Assembly (NCBI RefSeq): GCF_947495255.1 | Contig: NZ_CANLYI010000003.1 | Location: 310,001 to 374,000 of the forward strand | Reading direction: 5' to 3' | DNA: 64,000 nt | DNA from: an uncultured Winogradskyella sp. | Lineage (GTDB): Bacteria; Bacteroidota; Bacteroidia; Flavobacteriales; Flavobacteriaceae | Part shown: positions 24,841 to 32,947 of the stretch, piece by piece | How the letters are laid out: every line of letters begins with the position of its first letter | Position numbering within the stretch: the stretch's first letter is position 1 | Notes under the pieces: model-generated | What the model was told of the DNA's origin: nothing | The model's input: the letters and a program-made list of their open reading frames with translations, nothing else | Databases searched by the model: none | Program-made: the position numbers and the translations under genes

Positions 24841-25740
24841 ATGATGAATTACAAAAATATTACCATAGCAGGAAGTGGTGTTTTAGGATACCAAATAGCA
24901 TTTCAAACTGCATTTTATGGATTTAATGTAACTATTTATGACATTACTGATGCAAATTTAGAGAAAGCTAAAACAAAATTTAATACGTTAAGTGAGGCTT
25001 ATAAAAGAGATGTAAATGCAACACAAAAACAAATTGATAGTACGTTTAAAAACTTAAGTTATACTTCAAATTTAGCTGAAGCTGTTAAAGATGCTGATTT
25101 ACTTATTGAAGCTGTACCAGAAAACTCTAAAATTAAATTAGATTTTTATCAAAAATTAGCAAAAGTAGCTCCGAAAAAAACGGTATTTGCTACCAATTCT
25201 TCAACACTTTTACCGAGTCAATTTGCAGAAGTAACAGGGCGACCTTCTCAGTTTTTGGCATTACATTTTGCTAATACTATTTGGGTTCATAATACCGCAG
25301 AAATTATGGGTCATGCTACTACAGACTCAAAAGTTTTTAATGATGTTGTTGCTTTTGCAAAGGCAATTGGAATGTTGGCATTACCGCTTCACAAAGAACA
25401 ACCAGGCTATATTCTTAACTCATTATTAGTGCCATTATTAAGTGCAGCAACAAGCTTATTAGTTAATGACATAGCAGATACTGAAACTATAGATAAAACA
25501 TGGATGAAAGCAACTGGTGCACCAGTAGGACCTTTTGGTATACTTGATGTTGTAGGTATTACAACAGCTTATAATATTGATAAAATGGCGGCTGATAAGA
25601 CCGAAGATCCCTTAAAAATAAAAACGGTAAAATACTTAAAAGAAAATTTTATAGATAAGAACAAATTAGGCGTTGCAACAAGCGAAGGGTTTTATAAATA
25701 TCCTAATCCAACCTATAAGAAACCAGATTTTTTGAAATAG
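24841..25740 (+). CDS. 3-hydroxyacyl-CoA dehydrogenase family protein
   Basis: 299 residues. An N-terminal Rossmann domain (ITIAGSGVLGYQIAFQTA; GxGxxG at 11-16) and a C-terminal helical 3HCDH dimerisation domain follow the L-3-hydroxyacyl-CoA dehydrogenase pattern. Active-site features include the NSSTLLPSQ loop, LHFANTIW with the conserved His, and the E-x-x-P-x-N...K loop (EAVPENSKIK). Members oxidise 3-hydroxyacyl-CoA (beta-oxidation) or 3-hydroxybutyryl-CoA with NAD+. Length suits a stand-alone enzyme. No other beta-oxidation gene is nearby, so the substrate is open. It probably lies in the operon from promoter 8 between two BON genes. Confidence 0.87.
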   Translation: MMNYKNITIAGSGVLGYQIAFQTAFYGFNVTIYDITDANLEKAKTKFNTLSEAYKRDVNATQKQIDSTFKNLSYTSNLAEAVKDADLLIEAVPENSKIKLDFYQKLAKVAPKKTVFATNSSTLLPSQFAEVTGRPSQFLALHFANTIWVHNTAEIMGHATTDSKVFNDVVAFAKAIGMLALPLHKEQPGYILNSLLVPLLSAATSLLVNDIADTETIDKTWMKATGAPVGPFGILDVVGITTAYNIDKMAADKTEDPLKIKTVKYLKENFIDKNKLGVATSEGFYKYPNPTYKKPDFLK

Positions 25741-25814
25741 GTTGTTTATAGTTTAAAAGGCTAAGGTAAAAGTTTTTAAAACTTCAATAAATAATTACAT
25801 AAATCCAGTAAATC

Positions 25815-26468
25815 ATGAAAACAGATTTAGAAATTAAAAATAGCATTTTAAAAGAATTGGCATGGCAGCCCAATGTAAATGAAACTCAAATTGGAGTTGT
25901 AGTAGAAGATGGAACAGTCATGCTCACAGGTGTTTTAAACGACTATCTTAAAAAAGTGGAAGCAGAAGAAGCTGTTAAAAGAGTAAAAGGAGTAAAAGCT
26001 TTGGTTGGGAATATTCAGGTGAAGTATGGCACTAAATATAAACAAACAGATAAGGAAATTGCTAAGGCTATTGTACAGGCTTTTAAATGGAACACTGCAG
26101 TCCCTGAAGACAAAATTGATATTGAAGTACGAGACGGTTGGATTTCGCTTTCTGGTGTAGTTGCATCAGCTTACCAAAAAGATGCGGCTAAGCGTGTAGC
26201 AGAAGATGTCACAGGTGCAAAATGGGTAAATAATACCATAACTGTAAAAAATTCAGTTAACGTAAATGATATTAAAGACAGAATAGCAAATGCATTAAAG
26301 CATACTGCAGATATTGAAGCTAGTGGTATCACAGTAGAAGCAACCGAAGACTTAATTAAGTTATACGGCACAGTACATTCTATAGCAGAAATGAAAGCAG
26401 CTGAAAATGCAGCATATTTATTACCAGGTGTTGATGTTGTAATAAATGAATTAGATGTTTTAGATTAA
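25815..26468 (+). CDS. Cytosolic triple-BON protein 3
   Basis: 217 residues with three BON domains and no signal peptide; it opens MKTDLEIKNSILKELAWQP, closely matching the other three paralogues. The 74-bp gap after the dehydrogenase gene contains no TGAY box and no strong terminator, so it is probably read through from promoter 8. It is 31 bp before the exonuclease III gene on the same strand. The last domain (TVHSIAEMKAAENAAYLLPG) differs from the KEKDDARKTAYY version in BON proteins 1 and 4. Function is unknown. Confidence 0.88.
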   Translation: MKTDLEIKNSILKELAWQPNVNETQIGVVVEDGTVMLTGVLNDYLKKVEAEEAVKRVKGVKALVGNIQVKYGTKYKQTDKEIAKAIVQAFKWNTAVPEDKIDIEVRDGWISLSGVVASAYQKDAAKRVAEDVTGAKWVNNTITVKNSVNVNDIKDRIANALKHTADIEASGITVEATEDLIKLYGTVHSIAEMKAAENAAYLLPGVDVVINELDVLD

Positions 26469-26499
26469 TGTCTTAACTTTAAGAGAAATAAGATTTAAT

Positions 26500-27264
26500 A
26501 TGAAAATAGTTTCTTGGAATGTTAATGGGATAAGAGCCATTGTAAAGAAGGATTTTTTTGATTCTATAAAGAAATTGAATCCGGATATTTTGTGTTTACA
26601 AGAAACAAAAGCTCAAGATGCTGAAGTAGAAAAAGCTTTATTACAATTATCTGATTATGAGCAATATTCTAATTCGGCAGAAAAAAAAGGATACTCAGGG
26701 ACCGTAATTTTAAGTAAAATAAAACCTATATCAGTTACTAACGATATGGGTATAACCCAACATGATGCGGAAGGAAGACTTCAATGTGCAACGTATTTAA
26801 ATTTCTATTTAGTGAATGTCTATGTACCTAATTCCGGACAACAATTAGACCGACTTGAGTATCGAAAACAATGGGATTTAGATTTTTTGCACTATTTAAA
26901 AGAGCTAGAAAAATCGAAGCCTGTAATTATTTGTGGAGATTTTAATGTGGCTCACAAAGCAATCGATTTAAAATATTATAAATCAAATTATAACAAGACA
27001 GCAGGTTATACACAAGTAGAAATAGATGGCATGGATAACCTTATTAATGCTGGTTTTGTAGATACGTATAGGTATTTCTATCCAAGTGATATTATGTATA
27101 CTTTTTGGAGTTATCGCTTTAAGTCTAGAGAACGAAATACGGGTTGGAGAATAGACTATTTTTTAGCTCATACATTATTAATTAAAAAATTAAAATCTGC
27201 GACTATTTATACTCATATTTTAGGCTCCGACCATTGTCCAATTGCCCTAGAAGTTGATTTGTAG
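26500..27264 (+). CDS. xth: Exodeoxyribonuclease III / AP endonuclease
   Basis: 254-residue member of the exonuclease III family, which cleaves DNA at abasic sites and has 3'-5' exonuclease and 3'-phosphatase activity in base excision repair. Active-site motifs in order: WNVNGIRA (N7), LQETKAQ (catalytic metal Glu36), VYVPNSGQ, CGDFNVAH (Asp-Asn pair), WRIDYFLA and GSDHCPI with the terminal catalytic Asp-His. Length is typical. It lies 31 bp after BON protein 3, so it may be in the promoter 8 operon, giving the regulon a DNA repair function. Convergent with the thioredoxin operon. Confidence 0.93.
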   Translation: MKIVSWNVNGIRAIVKKDFFDSIKKLNPDILCLQETKAQDAEVEKALLQLSDYEQYSNSAEKKGYSGTVILSKIKPISVTNDMGITQHDAEGRLQCATYLNFYLVNVYVPNSGQQLDRLEYRKQWDLDFLHYLKELEKSKPVIICGDFNVAHKAIDLKYYKSNYNKTAGYTQVEIDGMDNLINAGFVDTYRYFYPSDIMYTFWSYRFKSRERNTGWRIDYFLAHTLLIKKLKSATIYTHILGSDHCPIALEVDL

Positions 27265-27290
27265 TTTTATCTAATGCTTCAACAAAAAAG

Positions 27291-27644
27291 TTACTTATTG
27301 AGATAATCATTTAAAATATCAACCTGAAATTCACTAACTACAGGTAAACTAGGATCCGCATTCATCATCACCAATCCATAACCTAAATCAGAAAGTTTAC
27401 AGTCTTGAATAATTCCATCCTTTAATCCACTAAAAACTGGCATAAAATGCTTGTGTGCTTCAATTCCTGAAGAATTTGCTACTTTAATTGCAGCAGAAAT
27501 AGCATCAGAGATTTGTACTGGTGACAAGCCTTTATCTAGAAGGTCACTTGCCAAATATTTCATGTGTGTAGCATAATAAATATTCATAAAATTTTGAACT
27601 GTATCTGCTATATCATAGGTTGTTGTATATATTGCTAATTCCAT
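27291..27644 (-). CDS. Small helical protein of unknown function
   Basis: 117 residues, cytosolic, mostly helical, with no domain I recognise. Visible features are an N-terminal helix MELAIYTTTYDIADTVQNF, a His/Tyr patch (YYATHMKYL), a segment LSPVQISDAISAAIKVANS, and HKHFMPVFSGLKDGII. It is the last gene of the five-gene minus-strand operon (sigma-like, CbpA, helical protein, thioredoxin, this) that starts at TGAY-box promoter 9, 25 bp after thioredoxin. Convergent with xth with a 26-bp gap. It may be a partner of thioredoxin or the CbpA chaperone; there is no direct sign of this. Confidence 0.65.
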   Translation of the reverse strand: MELAIYTTTYDIADTVQNFMNIYYATHMKYLASDLLDKGLSPVQISDAISAAIKVANSSGIEAHKHFMPVFSGLKDGIIQDCKLSDLGYGLVMMNADPSLPVVSEFQVDILNDYLNK

Positions 27645-27669
27645 AATACTATTTTTTAAAGATTTATAT

Positions 27670-27981
27670 TTATCCCAATACAGAGGTGTGTTGCTTAATT
27701 ACATTTATAAGTTGCGACTTACTATGTACACCAGATTGTCGCCAAACTATTTCTCCCGCTTGGAACAAAACTAAAGTCGGTACGCCTCTTACATTGTAAC
27801 GTTGTGCTACAGCTTGATTTTTATCAATATCTATTTTGATAATACGCACTTTTCCGTTTACTTCTTGTGCAAGTTCTTTAATAATTGGAGACTGCGCTTT
27901 GCAAGGACCACACCATTCTGCAAAGAAATCTACCAAAACAGGTGTTTGTTCATTTACTATTTTATAAAATTCTCCTTTCAT
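27670..27981 (-). CDS. trxA: Thioredoxin
   Basis: 103-residue cytosolic thioredoxin with the redox motif WCGPC (C24, C27), the cis-Pro loop RGVPTLVLF, and the core VDFFAEWCGPCKAQSP. It reduces disulfides in target proteins using thioredoxin reductase. It is probably an extra, stress-related copy rather than the housekeeping one, because it sits in the operon behind TGAY-box promoter 9. A 34-bp inverted repeat (27996-28029) lies just upstream of its start codon and may influence its expression relative to the preceding genes. Confidence 0.95.
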   Translation of the reverse strand: MKGEFYKIVNEQTPVLVDFFAEWCGPCKAQSPIIKELAQEVNGKVRIIKIDIDKNQAVAQRYNVRGVPTLVLFQAGEIVWRQSGVHSKSQLINVIKQHTSVLG

Positions 27982-27995
27982 TGTTTTTAATGTTA

Positions 27996-28029
27996 ATCCA
28001 ACTATTAATTCACTGATTAATAGTTGGAT
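27996..28029 (-). repeat. Perfect 14-bp inverted repeat between helical protein 3 and trxA
   Basis: Arms 27996-28009 and 28016-28029 are perfectly complementary with a 6-nt loop. On the minus strand it is followed by AT-rich sequence but no T-run and then by the trxA start 15 nt later, so mRNA processing or a 5' stem-loop is more likely than termination. Confidence 0.6.
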
Positions 28030-28038
28030 GATTTAATG

Positions 28039-28446
28039 TTATAGACCTTTAGAATAATCAAAAACTATTTTTTTAAAGGTTTTAAAATCATTAGAAAACG
28101 TGTCCATTTTGTTATGGATGTGCTGATGTTTCTGTCTGTAATCATTGTCTGATAATCCTTTCTCAGAAAGTTCTATTCTAGATAATAATTGTTCGTGTTC
28201 TATGATGCTTTCTTCTAAATCGTTAAACAAATCATTATGAATTTTGTCTAAATTTTTTAGCATGTTTTCATAGTCTGAATTGTTCTTTTTAGAAGCTTCT
28301 TTTTTAGTTAAAAGGTCTTCGAAAAATCTAACTTCATCTTTGTGAAAGTTAATAGTATCTAACCATTCTCTGCTTTCAAAGTGTAATACATCTAGTCCTG
28401 CACCTAATAGATATTGTGCTTTTGGGTTTGAAATTAATATGTCCAT
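28039..28446 (-). CDS. Helical protein of unknown function, paralogue 3 of 3
   Basis: 135 residues, cytosolic, helical. The signature HFESREWLDTINFHKDEVRFF (about 22-42) lines up with the paralogues at 11913 and 13094. Later comes an acidic helix with His (NDLFNDLEESIIEHEQLL) matching EDLEETINEHEERI in the 13094 product, and a C-terminal aromatic helix FSNDFKTFKKIVFDYS. The conserved W/F, D-E and E-H-E positions across all three suggest a shared fold and perhaps a metal or protein site. It is the third gene of the operon from TGAY-box promoter 9, 11 bp after the CbpA gene. Confidence 0.72.
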   Translation of the reverse strand: MDILISNPKAQYLLGAGLDVLHFESREWLDTINFHKDEVRFFEDLLTKKEASKKNNSDYENMLKNLDKIHNDLFNDLEESIIEHEQLLSRIELSEKGLSDNDYRQKHQHIHNKMDTFSNDFKTFKKIVFDYSKGL

Positions 28447-28457
28447 AATTGTATTTT

Positions 28458-29414
28458 TTATAATGCATTTGTTGTTTGTGGTTCTCTTAAACTTTGTAAT
28501 TTTCTAAATAAATCTTGTTCTTCTTCAGTAAGTTTTTTTGGCATACTGATGGTTAATTTTACCAGTAAATCCCCATAAGTTGAAGGCTTACTATATTTAG
28601 GCATTCCTTTCCCTTTTAATCTTAGCGTTTTACCTGTTTCACTTCCTTTAGGGATGTTTACTTTTACACTGCCAGAAAGTGTTGGTACTTCTATTTTTCC
28701 TCCTAAAAGCGCTGTATATAAATCTACAGTTGCATTGTAAATAAGATTATCTCCTTTTCTTTCAAATTGAGGGTCTTGTTGTACGCGCAGAATAATGTAT
28801 AAATCTCCTCTATGACCACCATTAACGCCTTGTTGTCCTTTTCCTTTTATTTTTAATTGCAGACCATCGTAAGAGCCTGGTTTAATGGTGATACGTAATT
28901 TTTTATTATGTATTTCAAAGGTGCGTTTGCTTCCTTGGTAGGCTTCTAAAAGTGTTATAGGCATTTCTGCTTTTGTATCCCCTCCAGAGTTATTAGTCCT
29001 TTGACCTTTTGCACTTTGTCTACCTGCTCCAAAAAATGTTTCAAAGAAGCTAGAAAAATCTTCGCCTCCTTGTGCACGTTGACCAAAGAAATCAGAAGGG
29101 TCACCTTGGTAAGAATAGCTATTTCTGCGGTTTTGTTGTTGATTAGCATTATTGGCGTAATCTCTCCAATCATCTCCTGTATTTTGATAAGCTTCCCAGT
29201 TAGAACCTAGCGTATCGTATTTTTCTCGCTTTTCTTTATCGCTGAGAACTTCATTGGCTTCATTTATTTCTTTAAATTTTTCTTCAGCTAACTTATCATC
29301 AGGATTCTTATCCGGATGATGTTTAGCTGCCAATTTTCGATATGCTTTTTTTATATCTTTAGCAGAAGCATCTTTTTTAACTCCTAATATTTTATAATAA
29401 TCCTTGTAGTTCAT
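28458..29414 (-). CDS. cbpA: DnaJ-family co-chaperone, CbpA type
   Basis: 318 residues: J domain (1-70) with the HPD motif (H33-P34-D35 in [10 protein letters not shown]), a Gly/Ser/Asn/Gln-rich linker containing [20 protein letters not shown], and two C-terminal substrate-binding beta domains ([30 protein letters not shown]). The cysteine-rich zinc finger of DnaJ is absent, so it is a class B/CbpA protein, acting with DnaK. It follows the sigma-like gene by 14 bp. E. coli CbpA is also stationary-phase induced, which fits the surrounding regulon; that link is inference. Confidence 0.93.
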   Translation of the reverse strand: MNYKDYYKILGVKKDASAKDIKKAYRKLAAKHHPDKNPDDKLAEEKFKEINEANEVLSDKEKREKYDTLGSNWEAYQNTGDDWRDYANNANQQQNRRNSYSYQGDPSDFFGQRAQGGEDFSSFFETFFGAGRQSAKGQRTNNSGGDTKAEMPITLLEAYQGSKRTFEIHNKKLRITIKPGSYDGLQLKIKGKGQQGVNGGHRGDLYIILRVQQDPQFERKGDNLIYNATVDLYTALLGGKIEVPTLSGSVKVNIPKGSETGKTLRLKGKGMPKYSKPSTYGDLLVKLTISMPKKLTEEEQDLFRKLQSLREPQTTNAL

Positions 29415-29428
29415 CTTACAAAGTGATT

Positions 29429-30199
29429 TTATTGTACAGGATATCTATTTATAAAGCTGACTTGTAAGGCTTTTTTAGCATCCTTTAAAAGTTGTTGTAC
29501 GTCAATAAGTGTATTGTTTCTTATCTGTGCAATTTCATCTAAACTTAAATGTTGAGTAGTGGAGAGTTGATATACAATTCGCATTTCTAAAGGCATATTA
29601 TATAACATCATTTCTATGTGGTTATTAATATCTTTAGTACTTAAATCTTTATCAATTTTTTTAATCCAGTCGTTTTCATCATTCTCAATAAATACATGGT
29701 TTAATGTATAATCATTGTGATTATAAGATTGGTCATCTAATTCTTCAATAAGTAATAAATCACCACCACCATCTGTACTGTATTTTTCTTGCATTTCATC
29801 CCATTCAGGTCTTGTGTAATCGTCAATGTTTTTAAAGAAAAATTCGTCAAACTCTTCTTCAACCGTTATATCTTCTAACAGATTATTGGTTTTTTTAAAT
29901 AGCCATAGGTAAAAGTCTTTTTCTTGCTTAACCTCTTCAATATGGTCATAGATTTCTATAAATAGTTGATCTATAATATCATCAGCTTTAAACTTGTTCT
30001 TAGAAAAGTGTCCTTTTTTTATAGCCGTATTTAATTGCGTATTTACATACTGTCTAATTTGTGGCATAATCTTAATCACTAAGGTATTAAAAGAGGCTTG
30101 GTTGCCTTCTTTTTTTAGTTGAACTAAATCCGAGTAAGATTTAGTTACAAATAGTCTAAACTCCTTTTTGTTTTGATAATAAGAAACATCGGTTTGCAT
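29429..30199 (-). CDS. Divergent sigma-70-like protein heading a chaperone operon
   Basis: 256 residues. The N-terminal part resembles sigma region 2 ([16 protein letters not shown], then [17 protein letters not shown] and [16 protein letters not shown], like the region 2 pattern with D-x-x-Q and W-L-x-x-x-x-x-N). The C-terminal part resembles region 4 ([12 protein letters not shown], then [28 protein letters not shown], a helix-turn-helix of ECF type). A long acidic linker of about 90 residues ([14 protein letters not shown] and [12 protein letters not shown]) between them is unusual. It could be a real sigma factor, or a protein that lost promoter binding. It is first in an operon under TGAY-box promoter 9. 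Confidence 0.72.
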   Translation of the reverse strand: MQTDVSYYQNKKEFRLFVTKSYSDLVQLKKEGNQASFNTLVIKIMPQIRQYVNTQLNTAIKKGHFSKNKFKADDIIDQLFIEIYDHIEEVKQEKDFYLWLFKKTNNLLEDITVEEEFDEFFFKNIDDYTRPEWDEMQEKYSTDGGGDLLLIEELDDQSYNHNDYTLNHVFIENDENDWIKKIDKDLSTKDINNHIEMMLYNMPLEMRIVYQLSTTQHLSLDEIAQIRNNTLIDVQQLLKDAKKALQVSFINRYPVQ

Positions 30200-30225
30200 A
30201 ATACTAATTCTTAATAATTATAATG

Positions 30226-30268
30226 TAAAGGTGCAAACTTCAGCCCTATAATGAAATGATCCAGATCA
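30226..30268 (-). promoter_or_regulatory. TGAY-box promoter 9 (sigma-like/cbpA/trxA operon)
   Basis: Minus strand: operator TGATCTGGATCA (30268-30257), 23 nt, -7 box CACCTTTA (30233-30226), start codon at 30199. Divergent from promoter 10, whose operator starts 22 bp away. Confidence 0.72.
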
Positions 30269-30289
30269 GTGTGATAATTTATTTTGTTC

Positions 30290-30332
30290 TGATCTCAATC
30301 ATTTCCAATGGCTTAATAGCGAGCTACTTTTG
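30290..30332 (+). promoter_or_regulatory. TGAY-box promoter 10 (BON protein 4)
   Basis: Operator TGATCTCAATCA (30290-30301), 23 nt, perfect -7 box TACTTTTG (30325-30332); start codon at 30368. Confidence 0.78.
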
Positions 30333-30367
30333 ACTAGAAATAAAGTATAATTAAAACTTAGAATATT

Positions 30368-31018
30368 ATGAGATCAGATTTAAGTATTAAGGAAGATGTT
30401 CTTGATGAGTTAGCTTGGCAACCCAACATAGACGAAACGGAAATTGGTGTTACTGTTAAAAACGGAGTTGTAACTCTAAATGGTATTGTAGATAATTACA
30501 CAAAAAAGAGAGCAGTAGAAAATGCTGTAAAGAATGTAACAGGCGTAAAAGCTGTTGCAGAAGAAATAAAGGTTCAGTATTCAGTAAATGATAAACAGAC
30601 TGATGCCGATATTGCTAAAGCAGCTTTTAATGCTATAAAGTGGCACTCTTCTCTGCCTGATGATGTTGTAAATGTTAAAGTAGAAGATGGTTGGGTTTAC
30701 CTCACTGGAGAGGTTGAGTGGGAATATCAGAAAACGTCCGCTATTAATTCCGTTGAAGAAATTAAAGGTGTACACGGAGTATCAGATAGTATAACCTTAA
30801 AACGAGCGGTTAAGCCTGTTGAAATTAAAGAGAAAATAAAACGCGCTTTTGAACGAATGGCAGATGTAGAAGCTAAAAATATTATTGTTGAGGTAGAAGG
30901 GCATACAGTGAAGCTTATAGGTAAGGTAAACTCAATCTTAGAAAAAGATGAAGCCAGAAAAACGGCCTATTATGCTCCTGGTGTTTATGAAGTGAAAAAT
31001 GAATTAGAAGTAATTTAA
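30368..31018 (+). CDS. Cytosolic triple-BON protein 4
   Basis: 216 residues, three BON domains and no signal peptide, starting MRSDLSIKEDVLDELAWQP. It is the closest relative of BON protein 1: both share DETxIGV(V/T)VKxGVVTL, DGWVYLTGEV / NGWVYLTGEV and a KDDARKTAYY / KDEARKTAYY ending. It lies 17 bp before an exported protein gene and is transcribed from TGAY-box promoter 10, divergently from the sigma-like operon. Four paralogues within 8 kb point to repeated duplication and perhaps a shared multimeric role. Confidence 0.9.
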   Translation: MRSDLSIKEDVLDELAWQPNIDETEIGVTVKNGVVTLNGIVDNYTKKRAVENAVKNVTGVKAVAEEIKVQYSVNDKQTDADIAKAAFNAIKWHSSLPDDVVNVKVEDGWVYLTGEVEWEYQKTSAINSVEEIKGVHGVSDSITLKRAVKPVEIKEKIKRAFERMADVEAKNIIVEVEGHTVKLIGKVNSILEKDEARKTAYYAPGVYEVKNELEVI

Positions 31019-31035
31019 TTATAAATATAAAAAAA

Positions 31036-31581
31036 ATGAAGAAAATTTTTTTAGGCCTATTAACATTAGGAATAACAATGCATTCCTATGGTCAAGACAC
31101 GTTTTTTAAAGTAAAAATCAAAAAGGAAACTGTTCCTACAACTATTATTGAATCTATTGATAATGATTATGGTAATTTAGAGGTTATTGAGTTTTATGCA
31201 CTACCTATAGAATATATAGAAGAAGATGTATACATAAACGATGATATTGAATCCGAAGAAGATTATGAAACCTTTCAGGTCAAATTTAAAGGAGAACAAG
31301 GTAGTTTAGTAGTCACTTATAATAAAGAAGGAGAGGAATTAAGTACTGTAGAGCATTTAAAAAATGTGGCACCTAATATTGAAGTTAGAGAGGCTGTGGC
31401 TAAAAGTTTCCCAGGCTGGACTCTAAAAAAAGATTATTATAAAATGATTCATTTTGCTAATAAGAAATCTAAAGAGCGTTACAAACTTATTCTTAAAAAA
31501 GGAGATGATGAAAAAGTAGTATTTATGGATGAAAAAGGTGAAATTTTAAAAGTTCATAAAAAAATAAATATCAACCTTTAA
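31036..31581 (+). CDS. Exported protein of unknown function, PepSY-like
   Basis: 181 residues with a signal peptide (KIFLGLLTLGITMHSYGQD). The mature part shows two alternating beta-alpha-beta units: DTFFKVKIKKETVPTTIIES and AVAKSFPGWTLKKDYYKMIHF. The phrase ...SFPGW(T)... with a following strand resembles PepSY-like or putative beta-lactamase-inhibitor-like periplasmic domains common in Bacteroidota. No catalytic motif is visible, and the family call is tentative. It lies 17 bp after BON protein 4, so it is probably co-transcribed from promoter 10 and terminated at 31724-31759. The intervening 140 bp hold nothing recognisable. Confidence 0.6.
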   Translation: MKKIFLGLLTLGITMHSYGQDTFFKVKIKKETVPTTIIESIDNDYGNLEVIEFYALPIEYIEEDVYINDDIESEEDYETFQVKFKGEQGSLVVTYNKEGEELSTVEHLKNVAPNIEVREAVAKSFPGWTLKKDYYKMIHFANKKSKERYKLILKKGDDEKVVFMDEKGEILKVHKKININL

Positions 31582-31723
31582 TAACGTTAAATTGATAGCT
31601 GAAATGGTATTTGTACTATGAGTTATCAACTTAAAACTCATAATTTGTAGTGAAAATTATCAGTTTAGAAATAACTAATTATTTGGCTAATTGATATGTT
31701 AAGCTATTAGTTTTAGGTTGGGA

Positions 31724-31759
31724 AAAGGAAGCCTTGGTTGGTTGGCTTCCTTTTTTTTT
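31724..31759 (+). terminator. Intrinsic terminator of the BON 4 operon
   Basis: Seven-base-pair GC-rich stem GGAAGCC/GGCTTCC (31727-31733 with 31744-31750), 10-nt loop, flanking A-run and a nine-T tail. Confidence 0.88.
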
Positions 31760-31787
31760 ATTCTAACGTTTTACAAGACAAAACACT

Positions 31788-32171
31788 ATGAAACTTAATT
31801 ATTTAAATCTAAAAATTATTGCGACCTTACTAATTACTTTGATGTTAGTTAGCTGTTCTGGTCCAATTACTTACAAGTCTAATAACAAAACGATTGAGCT
31901 CAGTGAGGATGATCCTTTTCAAATTGTATTAGAAGGTGATTCAAACTCTGACTATCAGTGGGAATTGATTTCTAAAAAAACCTATGTTAAACTGCTAAAA
32001 CCAGTAACCATATCAACAGAGACTGATAAAACAACCTACACATTCGATTTTAAGACACTTTCAGACGGTGAGCAAATTATTAAATTAATATATACTGATG
32101 GTGAAATAATAGAGGATGAATTTACTGTGACTATTATTGTAGGAACTATTGGTCTTATTACTGCAGATTAA
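31788..32171 (+). CDS. Lipoprotein with chagasin-like (I42) protease-inhibitor fold
   Basis: 127 residues with a lipobox LVSC (Cys22). The mature domain fits the I42 chagasin type: an opening strand KTIELSEDDPFQIVLEGD, the loop SNSDYQWEL in place of the usual N-P-T-T-G-Y-x-W, then TYTFDFKTLSDGEQIIKLIY (GxxxxxF...G...L.L.Y). Members inhibit papain-family cysteine proteases in the periplasm or outside. The key NPTTGY loop is degenerate, so the function is uncertain. No TGAY box is found upstream; it follows the terminator at 31724-31759. Confidence 0.55.
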   Translation: MKLNYLNLKIIATLLITLMLVSCSGPITYKSNNKTIELSEDDPFQIVLEGDSNSDYQWELISKKTYVKLLKPVTISTETDKTTYTFDFKTLSDGEQIIKLIYTDGEIIEDEFTVTIIVGTIGLITAD

Positions 32172-32236
32172 ATTATCAGCTATTAGTTAAATTACAATAA
32201 AATTGTATAGTACAATTAAGAAATTAGGTTGTTTTT

Positions 32237-32719
32237 CTATTTTTTTAAACTGTCTTCTAATGAAATTAATTCATTTTTATTTCCTCTAACTATTAATAAG
32301 AAATTGTTTTTATTTAGAGTTTTTAAATAACTACTTACACTGTTTGGTTCTATACCAAGACCTCTTAAAATGCCGAATATTGCGGTAGGCATTTCTCCTA
32401 TTTGTTTTTTATTTACTTCTTGTAAAAACAAAGGCGCTAAAAATCCTGCTATAAAAATAGTGCCTATTTCAGGGTTTGAGATGATTCCGAAATTTGAAGA
32501 TAGTTTCAATTCATTGTCACAGTATCTTTTTAAATCTAACCAAGAGTCTCCATGGTGTGTTTCTAAATCCATGCTCTCTAATTTTCCTAAAACTGAAATC
32601 TGGACAGTTTTAATATCCATTTTACAAATACGTTTTATTAAGTTTTCTATCAGTCGGATTTTTGGAAAGGATTGTATAAGTACTTTTTTCTCTCTTGCTA
32701 TTTCTAATTTGGAGGCCAT
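32237..32719 (-). CDS. Short DUF1269/general-stress-17M-like protein
   Basis: 160 residues without a signal peptide. A central hydrophobic glycine/alanine hairpin (EIGTIFIAGFLAPLF) is followed by an EMPTAIFGILRGLGIEPNSVSSYLKTLNKNNFLLIVRGN segment; such glycine-hairpin proteins end with the same L-G-I-x-x-x-x-x-x-x-Y...G-x-x-L-l-x-V-r-g pattern. Residues TVQISVLGKLES form the usual leading strand. Compared with the product at 17596-18414 the C-terminal coiled coil is absent. Cytosolic or membrane-associated; function unknown. Transcribed alone from TGAY-box promoter 11. Confidence 0.65.
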   Translation of the reverse strand: MASKLEIAREKKVLIQSFPKIRLIENLIKRICKMDIKTVQISVLGKLESMDLETHHGDSWLDLKRYCDNELKLSSNFGIISNPEIGTIFIAGFLAPLFLQEVNKKQIGEMPTAIFGILRGLGIEPNSVSSYLKTLNKNNFLLIVRGNKNELISLEDSLKK

Positions 32720-32759
32720 CTCTTTTGTATTATTTACTGCATTAAATCTTAATACCCTA

Positions 32760-32802
32760 CTAAATTACTGCCATTAAGCTTTGTACGAAATGACCTATAT
32801 CA
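32760..32802 (-). promoter_or_regulatory. TGAY-box promoter 11 (general-stress-17M-like gene)
   Basis: Minus strand: operator TGATATAGGTCA (32802-32791), 23 nt, -7 box TAATTTAG (32767-32760, weaker than consensus), start codon at 32719. Divergent from promoter 12. Confidence 0.7.
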
Positions 32803-32842
32803 ATTTGGTAATTTTTAGCTTGTCTATATTTTTTTTTGAGAA

Positions 32843-32885
32843 TGATGTAGGTCATTCTAATAAAGGGGTGTTTGCACTAATTTTG
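32843..32885 (+). promoter_or_regulatory. TGAY-box promoter 12 (YtxH/holin-X operon)
   Basis: Operator TGATGTAGGTCA (32843-32854), 23 nt, perfect -7 box TAATTTTG (32878-32885); start codon at 32948. Confidence 0.82.
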
Positions 32886-32947
32886 ATGTATAAAAGTTAG
32901 TTAACCAGACCTTATTGCATTTGCATAGGTTTTAAATTATAGTAATC

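Noticed and set aside
31651-31662. TGAAAATTATCA as a further TGA-N6-TCA operator
   Set aside because: The fourth base is A instead of C/T and no TAnnTTT box lies 23 nt downstream on either strand.
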